The position numbers and the translations under genes were made by a program. A stretch of 64,000 nt of DNA, from the NCBI GenBank assembly GCA_016858145.1, contig JAEHOE010000002.1, forward strand, positions 744,001 to 808,000, given 5' to 3'. The DNA is from Edaphochlamys debaryana. Taxonomy: Eukaryota; Chlorophyta; Chlorophyceae; Chlamydomonadales. Below, piece after piece: positions 21,901 through 31,903 of the stretch (within the stretch, counting starts at the first letter, position 1; every line of letters starts with the position of its first letter). Below the pieces are notes generated by a model. That model was not told where the DNA came from and ran no database searches. It saw nothing but the letters and a program-made list of their open reading frames with translations.

Positions 21901-24900
21901 CAGGTCGCCCAGCTTCTTGACCTGCATGGGGGGAAAGGGGTTGGGAGGGGGGTTAGCTGGAAGGTACAGGAAGAGGGTTTGGACACCAACAATAATTAGC
22001 GGGATGGCGTGGCCTAGCAGGTCACCCAGCTTGTTGACCTAATATGTGTGTGTGTTTGGGGGGGAGGGAGGGGGGGGAAGGGGGGAAGGAGGTGGAAAAG
22101 GGGGGGTACCCGGGAGGAGGTGGTAGCAGCGGCCGGAATCCATCAGCAGGGCCCAACCGGAGGCCCAACCGAAAGCTCACCTTGCTGACGCACAGCGCCT
22201 CCACCATGGACCGCACGGCCTGCGGATGTAAGGGCGGCGAATGGCGCCAGAATAGCCAGGTCAGGCATGAGCCCCCCTGAGAACACGGGCCTCCCGTGAT
22301 GCTTCCCGCGCCTGGCGCATCCCCCACGTCCCTCGTCTCCCCCTCCCACCCCCTCCCCACACCCAGCGCCCCACCGTGCGGCAGTGGTTGGACACGGGGC
22401 AGGTCTGCAGCCGGGCCTTGCCGTTGCGCATGACTCCTCCGTAGGGGTCGGGCTGCCACACGGGGTAGCCGTGGTCGCAGAGCTTCTCGGAGTGGTCACT
22501 GGGGGGGGGGGGAGGGGGCAGGGGGAGGGGGGGCAGGCCAAGGTGTGAACCAGATGACAAGCCAAGCCGGACCCATCGTGCGAGTGTGGGTCCGGTCGTC
22601 CGCCCCATAGGCCCGCGATCTTAGCGAGCGAGCCCGAGATAACAACAATAAACCAGATAACAACAAACACCCAATAAGCATCCGTCCGGCCTCGGCCCTT
22701 CGCCACCTCCGCTGGGTTCACACCTCGGGGCTCCGTCGCTGAGGAAGACCAGGAATAGCTGCGTGCCCTGCGGAGCAGAGTAAGGGAGCGGGAAGGTATG
22801 TCAAGTGCAGGCGACAAATCCACTTCGGACATCCCGCAGCGCCTGGCCATAGCAGCAGCACCGCCATTCCGCGCTTGGTGAGGCCCAATCTAGATCGCAA
22901 GTCACACCTCCAACCTCAGCCACATCCCGCGCGTCCTGCGGTGCCTGTAGAGCCCCCCCTCCTCCGACCCCCCGCCCTCTTGCCCCGCGTCCTGTGCCAG
23001 AAACTCTGACCCTAGCCCAGACCAGGTCTAGCTCGAAGCTCAATGACATGTTTTCCCTATCTGACACTCCCGCCCCCCATCTACCCCGCGTCTTGAGGTG
23101 CTGGTAGACACTCCATGCCTTGCCTAGCCCATATCACCTCAAAGCCCCTGTCGTCCCCCCTCCTCCCCCCCCTTCCCCACCTTACCTCCAAACCTCCTCC
23201 AAACCTATCCCAGCCCTAGCTCTAGCCTAATGCTCTCATCACCCTCCGCCCCCCCTCCCTGCCCCCCACCTGCCCCGCGTCCTGCGCCAGCAGCTCCAAT
23301 AACCCTACCACCACCACCACCACCACGTACACACATGCCAATCCGGGGGGCTACGACCGTCCCGGGTGGGTTCTTGTCTGTTGTGGGCCTTCGTGTACGC
23401 ATACCGCCGGCGGGCCGCCCAGCTATTGCCTAGACAACGAACGAACCTCGCGTTCGCTCTGGGCTTGCGGAGCTTCGCCAGTGGCGCTCATCCCAGTATG
23501 TCGGTTGGGCGGGCACTACGCGGAGCTAATCACACCTTCGGAGTCTCGCCGGGCTTTCCGCTTGCTTACAGTTTCCTCGTTGCCTAACACATGCCAATCT
23601 TTTACGGCGCCTGCGAGTTCCCTTTATCCGCTACCAACACAGGGCCACCATCCCCACCTGCCCCGCATCCTGCGCCAGCAGTTCCAGCGCCGTTTCCAGC
23701 GCGGGCAGGTAGTTGCCGTGCGAGGAGGCCCGGCAGCGGCCCCGCAGGCGCAGGTGCTGCGCCAGGGCGGGGCAGGCGGTGCGGCGCTGGAAGACCAGCT
23801 CGGCGTCGTCGCGCATCTCAATCAGGGACACCTGGGGGAGGGGGACGAGAGGGGAGCGGGGGTGGTTGAGAAAATTTGATGGGGTCTGGGAGTATGGGTC
23901 ATGAGGAGGGTGACTGGAAGGCTTCCGCAAAATCGGGAGAGAGAGGGGCGTTATCTTAAGAGAGAACCTTATGGAGCGAGAACCTCGCCCTTTCCAACCC
24001 CGTTTCAGCCTAGTCCAGATGACAACCGCGGCCGTCCCTTCACTCCACCCCATCCACCCCCGCCACCCACTCACCAACCCTTGCCCCACCCCGCCCACAC
24101 ACCTCCATGCCGCTGCCCCCCTGCCGTATCTGCGGCTCCAGCAGGTCACGTGCGAGGCAGTCGTACACCGCCTCCAGCCGCGTCTCGTAGCCGGGGACGT
24201 CGGTCCTGCAGGGGGGGGCGCGTGGGGTGGAGGCGGGGCGGGGGCGGGGCGGGGGCGGGGCGGGGCCAGCTGGGCATTGTCGGCCTCTCGAAACCCAACG
24301 CGCCGCGTCACACCCTGGCTCCTGACCACCTGCCAACCGCCCCGTCCCCTTGCATCCCTCCCATTCCTCCTCGTCTCCCCTCCTGCCCCCCCCTCCCCCC
24401 CCCACCTCCGCATGCTGCCGCTTGCGTCCACCACCACAACCACGTGATGCTTATCCCCGGAGGCGCCCGCGCCGCCCAGGGGCGCGGGGGGCGGCTCTGC
24501 GGCAGGCAGCAGCGGGGCAGCGGGCAGGGAAGGGCATGGTTAGAAAGCAGTGTGACAGATGGGGAGAGGGGGAAATTTGTTAGGTGTGGCACGCCGGCTG
24601 GGTGCTGAGTGGTGGGCGGGTGGGGAGGGCAGAGAGCAGGGTCCGAGGGGCCCGCCCGCGCCCCACGGCACACCTCACGGGTCGGAAACGCACATGTGCA
24701 GGGCCGCTTGTCCAACCCTAGGCAGCTAGAAGCACGACGCGCGCATGACGGGATCATGGGGCCCGTCTCATGGACCGTCCAGCCACGCCTGCCCTTTTCG
24801 GGGCCGCCTCCCCTCGTTGGGGCCTCCTCCCCCTGCCCCCGGCCCCCCGCCTCACCAATGGCGTCCGCCAGGCGCCAGGACGTGACCTCGTGGCGGCTGC

Positions 24901-25424
24901 TCTCGTCCGTGATGTACACAATGCCCTGAGGTATCGCGAGGTGTTGAGGATCAGGTTAAAGCAGGACTGAAGGCCACTGGGTACGCTCCACACCCACCTC
25001 CCGGACCCCCGTTGCCGGCCCCCCCCTGCCCTCCCCTCTCCCCCCCCCTCCCCACCTGGTGTACGTAGCGCCAGCGGGGCTTGCCGTCGCGGCCGGGGTT
25101 GGCTCGCTCCTTGCGACCATACTTGATAGCCTCCTGGAGCTCGCGGCGCAAAATGCCGCGCTCCTCCCGTCGCGCGCGCCCATGCGTGTGCGACACGACG
25201 GTGATTGCCGACGTAGCGAGTTCGGGCTGCTTCGCTTGTACTGGCGCTGGCGCCACGTAGGCCGTGGCAGAGTATGCAGGCCGCGCGGGCTCCTTCACGA
25301 GCGGGGAATCGTTGCCATCGTCCAGGCTGAGCAGCCTGCCCACGGCGCGAACCAACGCGTCCATCGCGTCTGTTGTCCCCGCCGCATCGTGGCCAGCCGT
25401 AATATTCTTCTGCCTCAGCGCCAT
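18906..25424 (-). CDS. VWA-domain alpha-kinase (VwkA-type atypical protein kinase)
   Basis: Exons: 25424-25056, 24925-24856, 24496-24406, 24205-24103, 23831-23658, 22767-22724, 22498-22375, 22219-22181, 21921-21793, 21488-21292, 21121-20946, 20797-20675, 20503-20442, 20277-20162, 19955-19800, 19455-19413, 19088-18906. Phases all close: 732 residues. VWA domain ~163-380 with MIDAS 'DASGSM' (D170, S172, S174) and 'LFLVFLSDGAP'. The alpha-kinase domain (~447-730) matches the MHCK/eEF2K family: 'FAEGAERVVFQCT', 'LVAKSTRY' (K525, ATP-binding Lys), 'LEGQFVKW', 'PQAFSHFSY', 'LVCDLQG' (D670), 'TDPVIHH' (D685), a Gly-rich loop 'GATDKGPAGM', and zinc ligands in 'THTCNALC' (H714, C716, C720) plus H689. 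Architecture is as in Dictyostelium VwkA (contractile vacuole, myosin II regulation). A similar Ser/Thr kinase role is inference. Introns hold several copies of exon ends (listed separately). Confidence 0.9.
19284..19325 (-). repeat. Duplicate of the catalytic DLQ exon inside the next intron
   Basis: On the minus strand this reads VEQR-ILVCDLQ, against VTEHRKLVCDLQ in the real exon (19455-19413), 127 bp away. It has an AG just upstream and GTCAGG in place of the donor. Either a decayed tandem copy or a rarely used alternative exon. Confidence 0.7.
19671..19697 (-). repeat. Copy of the exon 15 end in the next intron (kinase gene)
   Basis: CGAAGTACGAGAAGGCCTGC repeats the exon end TGAAGTGCGAGAAGGCCTGC at 19801, 130 bp away. 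The donor GT is lost in the copy. Confidence 0.7.
22011..22043 (-). repeat. Copy of the exon 9 start upstream of its acceptor (kinase gene)
   Basis: GGCCTAGCAGGTCACCCAGC and the following TTGTTGACCT match the acceptor-side end of exon 9 (from 21894), 117 bp away. An AG acceptor (ATTAG on the minus strand) is kept. Confidence 0.7.
22979..23300 (-). repeat. Two copies of the exon 5 end in the following intron (kinase gene)
   Basis: 23265-23300 carries CCTGCCCCGCGTCCTGCGCC plus AGCAGCTCCA, nearly identical to the 3' end and donor of exon 5 (23653 onward). A more diverged copy is at 22979-23009, and weaker traces lie near 22930 and 23085. The host intron is ~890 bp, long for this gene. Confidence 0.65.
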
Positions 25425-26009
25425 CGCGCCTCACGGGTCGCGGCTCACGGTCCTCCCGGGCCATGTGCAAGTCGCTACCCCGCGCTCATAGTTTGAGGTC
25501 AGCACCTAAGCGCGTGTATAAAGTATTTCCGATTCAAGCTGCGCCCAAGCCCTTGGGGACCGCAAGCTGGCGGGCGCGATCGGGGTTCGGTGGTATTGGT
25601 GGTGTCGGGTCGGTGGTGTCGCGTTGCCACGCCAACAAGACGGTGTCAGCTAAGCGATGCAGGGGAGCGCAGGATCCAGGCGAGGGGATGTTGTTTGCGC
25701 TGAGGGGGACAAGTTGGGCGTGGCGGGGGTCAGCGGGGGTCTGGTCCCGCGGATGGCACGGCGTGTGAAAGCAACCCCCAGCTGTGCTCACGAGAGTCAG
25801 ATATACAGTATTACTCGCCCAACTCACATACGGGCTCTACGGGGAGCTCCGGGGGCGAAGACCGACCCCTGCACGCGACAGCTCTCAACCAAAACTTCTC
25901 CAGGAGCCAAGCTCTCGGCCTAGGTACTTTACAACAGCTGTAACGAGTGAGCAGCTTGTTGCTTGGCCACCATCCCAAGGGGCGCGAGGGAGCCGGCCTC
26001 GCGGCTGCG
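25425..26009. promoter_or_regulatory. Divergent promoter region (alpha-kinase / IWR1)
   Basis: 585 bp separate the two divergent start codons. No specific element recognised. Confidence 0.4.
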
Positions 26010-29000
26010 ATGGCAGAGGCAGGCGCACTGACGATCGTGCGCATCAAGCGCTTGCGTGATGACCCCGCGGAGCCAGAAATCAGTGAGTTGGCCGCAAAAC
26101 GGGCGAGCGGCATCTTGCTCTTGAAACGCGCTCAAGCGTGCAAACGTCATCCCCACAACCTCGTGCAGTTCTGGAGGCAGTCGGGGCGCGGAAGACCAAC
26201 AAGCTGCCGCGCTATGACGAGGTCTTGCTGCAGATGCAAGGGCTCTCAGTCATGGGAGGGATGGCCATGCCGGAGCCTGAAGAGGTGCCGCGCAGGCGCT
26301 TCCGGCGGCTGAGGACGGTGGAGGCATCGGTACTCGAGGTGTGCAAGGGGGGGGGTTGTTCCCACACGGCGGGGCGGGAACGTTTGTGGGGGGGCAGCAG
26401 GTGGAGAAGGTTCCAGGGCCCGCACCCACTGGTATCAGAGTTGGACCAGTCACCTTTCACGCCACCACCTCCTTGTCACGAGGCCCTTGCGCCTGAAGCC
26501 TGCTTAGTTCACAACTGTCCCCTCTCCTACGCCTGATGACAGGGCATGACAGAAGCCCAAATCCTGGACCTCCTGCGTTCCCAAGCCGCTGAGGCACCGG
26601 CGGGGCCCGAGCCAGGAGCTGAGCCGCTCGGCTCAAGCACGGCCCCGCCGGCCGGAGGACCGCCTCCTGATCAGGCAGCCGGGCCGGGGCCGGGGCCGTC
26701 CTCGGTTGTATCGGGTCTGCAGGCCTCTGCTGCGGAGGCTGAGCCGCGATGGGGAGGCGTGGAGGCAGGGGCTGGCGAGGCGGGCCCCTCGCGGCGGCAA
26801 GCGCTCAAGCCCGGGACAACGCGAGAGGGGCGCATAGCCAACCTCCGCCAGTCACACAGAGCGGCGGGCGCGGCGGCGCGGTACAAGCAGGTATGCAGTC
26901 CAGCTCTGGGGGTTGGGAGGGGAGATTGGGGGCTATCAAGCCCAGAACGGAGGCCCGCAACTGCAGTTGACCGGGAGAACGCTGGTTCAGTGCAGGTGGA
27001 TTGTCAATAGATACCGATGTCACGCATCCCTCCTCCCGCAGATCCGTGGCAAGCGCCAAGCCGCGGCTGCGGAGGCCGGGGACGAGCACGGTGGGGGCGG
27101 CGGCTTGCTGCACGTGTACGACCTCGAGCGGCTGCCGGCGCGTACGGCGGCCGGCCGTACGGCAGGCGGCGGCGGGGGGCCACGTGGCAGCCAGGCAGGG
27201 CCGCGGCCTGCACTTGCTGAGCAGGGCGAGGGCCGACATCTGCCGCAGCCGGAGCCGGGGCCAGGGCCGGGGCAGGGCGAGGGGCCGCAGAGGGCCGCGG
27301 GTGAAGGGGCCGGGTCGAAGGCGGCGGGGCCGTCGGCTGAGGAGGCCCTGGTTCAGCAGCAGTATGGGTCACTGGTGGGTTTGCACTCGTGGCTTCGGGA
27401 GCGAGGCTCGTGTCGTCGGGCTCGGGGCGCCCTTCGTTGCTGCTACTGCCTGCCTGCCTTGCAAGAGGGAGGGGATGGCCGCGACCCTGCAACGCTTACC
27501 ACCTCCTCGTTGCTCCCTTCCTTGGGCTGTGGGGCGCAGCAGCTGACGGCGTCGTGCCCCCGTTTGATTCCATGCCATGTCATGCCGTGCGCGCCCGCAG
27601 CTCGACGAGTACCTTCACAGCCAGGAGGCCCAGGCCCAGGCGGGCCCCAGCCAGGCCCAGGCCCCGGGCCAGGCCCAGGCGCCGCCGCGGCGGATCCCTG
27701 CGCGCATGCGCCCGCGGGCCCCTGCGCCCCCACAGCAGCCCGCCCAGACGGAGGGGGCAGCAGCTGCGGCCGCAGGCCCATCCACCTCGCCTCTTGGAGC
27801 CGCTGAGGTGGTCGACAAGCCCACTCCAGCCCCCGTGGCGTCCACACCCGGCGACGCAGGCACGGCCTCAGCCCGGGGCCCCGAGGGCGCAGGCAGCCAG
27901 GATCCCCGTCCCGCAGCCGCGGCGGACGGCTCCGTGCCGGTCAACGGTACGGCAGACGGGGAGTTCGTGTACGACATGTACGTCATGGTGGACGACGGCG
28001 CGGAAGGCGGCGGCGGCGGGGCGGCCGAGGAGGGGGCCATGGAGGCAGAGGCCTGGCCCTGGCTGGACGCACCCGCGGGGGACGACTTCACCGTTCCAGT
28101 TATCGAGGTGGGCCGAAAGCGCTTGGAAGGGCGGGAGTTGCAGGGGGTCATCCAGGTGGGCACCGGACGATGGGCCCCTTGGAAAGGTCTTGGCGAGGTA
28201 GCGATCAGGGCTCAGCGTGTTGGCGGTCCGTGCGCTGGCGAAACGGTCGCTGCCCTGAGTGATGGGCATGGGGCACTGGCCGCTGGGTACAAGGCGCGGG
28301 GCGGGGCGGGAGTGAGGAGATGTCAGTGCTGGATAACGTGTGCGTTACCGCTGTCCACGCGGTTGTCCACGCCAATCAACCCTATCGTCCTCCCGCTTCA
28401 AGCCGCCGCTTCTGCCCCGCTCGCCCCCCCCAACACGCCCCACCCCGCCCCCCACGCCCACCCCACCCCACGACCCCACCCCCACCCCCGGCAGGTGGCG
28501 GAGGACGATGACGAGTTCTTCTGGGCGGGGGCGGTGGAGGCGGAGGCGGCGCAGCGGGCGGCGGCCATGGAGGAGCACGACAGCGAGGACTCCAACGCGG
28601 GTGGGGCCCGGGGTGGGCCTGGGGTGGGCCCGGGGTGGGCCTGGGGTGGGCCCGGGGAGGGCCTGGGCGGGCCTGGGGCCTGGGGGAGGGGGGCGGAGTG
28701 TGAGACGCGCTCGTGACGAGCCGGGCTGCGGTACTGTCCGGCTCCCTGGAACGTTGTGGTGGGCCGGGGGAACCTGAAGCCGGGGGGAGCGTGGGGACTT
28801 CGGGGGGCTTGCATTGGCCAAGCAATGGGTGGGGGTGGGGTGCGGGGGATCTGGTGGCAAGCCGGGCTGCAGCAGCGTCCGGCTGACGTGCAATGTTGTT
28901 TGGTGTAGTTGTCACTTGCTCGACCCTTGCCTCGCCGCCCGCAGAGTCGTACTACGCCAACTCGTACCCGGACGAAGAGGACGCGCCGTACGGCGACGGC

Positions 29001-29336
29001 GGCGATGACGATGACGAGGATGATGACGTGGCGTGTACGGCAGACGGCGGCGGCGGGTGCGGCGCCGGCGGGTACAGCTGGGGCGGCGCGCTGGCGGCGC
29101 GGCGGCATGCCGGGCGGCGGGGCAGCGACGATGACGTGGACAGTGAGGATGACGAGGACGAGGATGACGAGGAGCTGCGGGGAAACCGCCGGAAGCCCGT
29201 GCCGTACGGCAGGAAACCCGCGTCGTACTACCGCACGGAGGACGATGACTACAGCGAGCACAGCAGCTTCATGAGCGAGGAGGACGAGCGGCGTGAGGCG
29301 GAGGAGCGGCGACGACGGGCCATATTCATGCACTAG
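26010..29336 (+). CDS. IWR1: Iwr1/SLC7A6OS-like RNA polymerase II nuclear import factor
   Basis: Exons: 26010-26082, 26169-26338, 26543-26890, 27042-27374, 27601-28107, 28495-28600, 28945-29336. Phases close: 642 residues. The N-terminus 'LTIVRIKRLRDDPAEPEI' is the Iwr1/SLC7A6OS signature (RVKRKR...EP). The middle holds 'LLHVYDLERL', and the conserved core follows as 'GEFVYDMYVMVD' and 'ESYYANSYPDEED', with the characteristic Asp/Glu-rich runs around it. Iwr1 binds assembled Pol II and drives its import with importin alpha, then is re-exported. The protein is about twice the length of human SLC7A6OS because of Gly/Ala/Pro/Gln-rich linkers in exons 3-5 (for example PSQAQAPGQAQAPP). The 86-nt first intron was chosen because GTGAGT/GTGCAG restores frame. 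The basic N-terminus supplies a nuclear localisation signal. Confidence 0.85.
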
Positions 29337-31303
29337 GCAGGAGCCTGAGGGCTTTGGCTTGCAACCAAGTCAGAGCGCCTTGAGTGCGGAGTTGTGAGCA
29401 GCAGTCCACGTAGGTGTGTGCTGGGCTTTGGGCGGGGGGGCCTCGTGGGAGGCCTACCGCTGAGGGCCTGTAGTGGGCGGCAAGTGGGCGATTGACCGCG
29501 AACCAGCGGAGTGGTTCGGTGGCGGGTGCGCCACCTTGTCCCTTCGAACAAGACGAGACTGGCTGGCAGTGTGACCAAGAGCGTAGAAGTGAGGAGTGGC
29601 ATGAGTCGAACGCGAGAAGGGGTGATGATTAGGTCCTGTCAGGACGAAAGCAAAGCTCCTGAGCCAAGCACTCCCGTGGCAAATCGGGGAGGTGCGGCAA
29701 TGCAGGCATGGGCCAGCCCGCACGGAAAGAGGGGCACGTCCTGGACCGCTAGCCCCTGGCAATGGCAAAGCCAGGGCGAACATGAGGAATTTGGGCTTCC
29801 GCTCCCCCTCCCCAATCGCCTGTCCAGCTGTTCTTTCCCTTTCACCGTGTCAGCTGCGTAGGACAGGCGACCTACTGATGTGAGGGTCTTTCCCACTCTC
29901 CTCGTCTCCTGGCCCAGTATGATGACCGTTGACCCGACTCAAACTTCACTTCCTCACTCCTGCTCGGGAGGATCTCCTGAGTTCTCAGCCGTTGGCAACA
30001 CCAGGTGTTCGCTGCCCGGCAGTTGCCCTACCGTTCGCGGGCGGTCTTGCCGTGCAGTACAGTGTGCCCTCTAATGTAGCAGTGCACTTCTCCCTCACCA
30101 CCGGCATGGCGGCATCACACACCGCACATGATTTTCTGCCGCAACACCCTCCGTTTCCGCTCTCCCATGCAACCTGCAGATGCTGGGCTACCGTTCACCA
30201 TACACCTCTGACGACATGAGGTTCCTTCGTAAAAGCCTGGTCGAACCCACGATCTTCCCAGAGGAACAACCGTGGCATTCGCGTACAGCTGCACTTCCCA
30301 GGGACACCTCAACCAACGCCCCGACAAAGACCGGTGACCAGTATGGGTGTGAAGGAGGGCACCAAGCAGAACGCTTGGTGCCAAATATGCGATTTCACAA
30401 AGTCCCTACATCACTATGCTGGGACGACAATGCCCTCCGGGCCGACTGTAACACACTACACACACCGACAGGCCACAGCTCCGTAAAGCTCTCTCCCGTG
30501 GGAAGGGTAGCCCCACACCCCCCAAGCTTCAGCGCCCAGGGTTTCGTGCTGCGGCTTGAAGCTTGCATACGGTGTGCGCAGGAGAGCAGGTCCGCCGAGG
30601 TCGTGTGCCGGTAAGGGCTGGCAGCGTGCCCCAGTGGGAAGTCAAGGGGCAGGTCACAGGCAGGAGCCTTACGGAGCCTCGGACTCGTCAGCGCCGGGAG
30701 GAACGTGCCCCGCCAGATCTCTTCCCACGAGCGAGGCCCTCGCCTGCGCATGCACACGACCAGTTTGAAAGCTCTTCAGCACCATGGTGCTTTGGTGAGG
30801 GATCGGTTGTAAGGAGAGACGGGGTCATTCCAGCGGGATCTGGCGGGGGGACACACCACACGCTACTTGCAGCGCAAACAGAACGGCCGGTGGCTGTTGC
30901 CGATCAGTCCACGGTTCTATGCAGAGTCCGGGAGTTTGGGTCCAGAATCATGTGGATGAAGCGGACTCAGCCCAGGCGCGAGTGGGACCGACCCCTGCGG
31001 GGTGGCACTCACTGTCCTTCCGAGGGGCTTTCAATCGTAGTTTTAGTGGATAAGGGTGCACGAGTGCTCTTCTAGGGTCCCCCTCCCAGCCAGGCTCCCT
31101 CCCCTTCCCCGCCCCCACCTCATCGCTGTCCTGCCGGCCACCTGCGGCCGATGCCCCCATGTTGGGCCCCATCGGGCTGCAGCTATCCCCTATCCACACA
31201 GCTAGGCCCACTGCCTCCGCATCCTCCTTCCTGCCTCCCAAGCGCGCCTCACTCCCAGGGTCCAGGGTACAAGGTTGCGTCTCATCACCACGAAGGGGAC
31301 AGG
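29337..31303. other. Gene-poor region
   Basis: About 2 kb with only short frames and no consistent exon chain. It includes the IWR1 3' UTR. TGTAA occurs on + near 30447 and 30808, both far from the stop. Confidence 0.4.
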
Positions 31304-31311
31304 GTCGGGGT
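31304..31311. repeat. Target site duplication, left (GTCGGGGT)
   Basis: An 8-bp direct repeat immediately before the terminal inverted repeat, identical to 31896-31903. Confidence 0.88.
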
Positions 31312-31895
31312 CAGTGCTGCTATCTTCCTGGGGCTGGGCTCTTGGCTGTGTCCGAAAGTACCCCCTGCGGGCGCCGTGACTTTCGGTCCATGTGCACGAA
31401 AGTTGGCTTGCGCAGGCTTTCGGTTTCGGTACAAGGGGTTGGGGGGGCGTCTTGCAGCTGGCATGGGCGTGCCCTGCGCTAGGTCCCCTCGTCAGAAAGT
31501 GGTCCCCGCTACAGGGAACCCTGATCCCTGTCCATGCAGAGCCTTAGGGGCACACAGGAGGCACCGTGCGGTGCGGCGTCAGCATGATTGCCTTGTCGGG
31601 AAGTGTTCCCCGTCGAGCAAACCCCTGGCTCCTTGGCGTGTCAGCGCTCTGGGAGCGTGCAACTGACACCGTGAACCCTTGTGTCGGGTAGACCTCGTCA
31701 GAAAGTGTTCCCCAGCTTGGCCCAGACGCACGAAAGGGGGTCAGCAGGGGCCAAATCCTTCGGTTCATGGGCACGAAACATGGGTCCCGAGGGGAGAATC
31801 CTTCGTGACCCTTGCACGAAAGTTGCCAAAACGCTTTCGTGCAGAGCCCTCAGAATCGAAACTTGCACGAGAACGAAAGGAAGATAGCAGCACTG
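31312..31895. mobile_element. Non-autonomous hAT-type transposon (MITE-like), 584 bp
   Basis: The ends are an 18-bp perfect terminal inverted repeat, CAGTGCTGCTATCTTCCT at 31312-31329 and its reverse complement at 31878-31895. Identical 8-bp flanks GTCGGGGT on each side (31304-31311 and 31896-31903) are target site duplications. TIRs beginning CAG-TG and an 8-bp duplication are hAT hallmarks. The interior has many CGAAAG/CTTTCG and CACGAAAG motifs in both orientations and repeated CGTCAGAAAGTGKTCCCC, forming subterminal repeats such as transposases bind. There is no transposase reading frame, so mobilisation would need a helper elsewhere. The perfect TIRs and duplications suggest a fairly recent insertion. 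Confidence 0.88.
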
Positions 31896-31903
31896 GTCGG
31901 GGT
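31896..31903. repeat. Target site duplication, right (GTCGGGGT)
   Basis: Second copy of the 8-bp duplication abutting the right end of the hAT-like element. Confidence 0.88.

Noticed and set aside
25947..26312. Unspliced reading of the first IWR1 exon to a 121-residue protein
   Set aside because: Reading through GTGAGT at 26083 loses the frame of the next exon; splicing out 86 nt restores it.
28600..28690. GGTGGGCCTGGG-type 12-bp repeats in an IWR1 intron as a regulatory element
   Set aside because: Simple G-rich intronic repeats of this kind are common throughout the window (also near 9520, 49730 and 58560).
30225..30275. Possible minus-strand tRNA T-loop (GGGTTCGACC)
   Set aside because: The closing stem base pairs do not form and no cloverleaf could be drawn.
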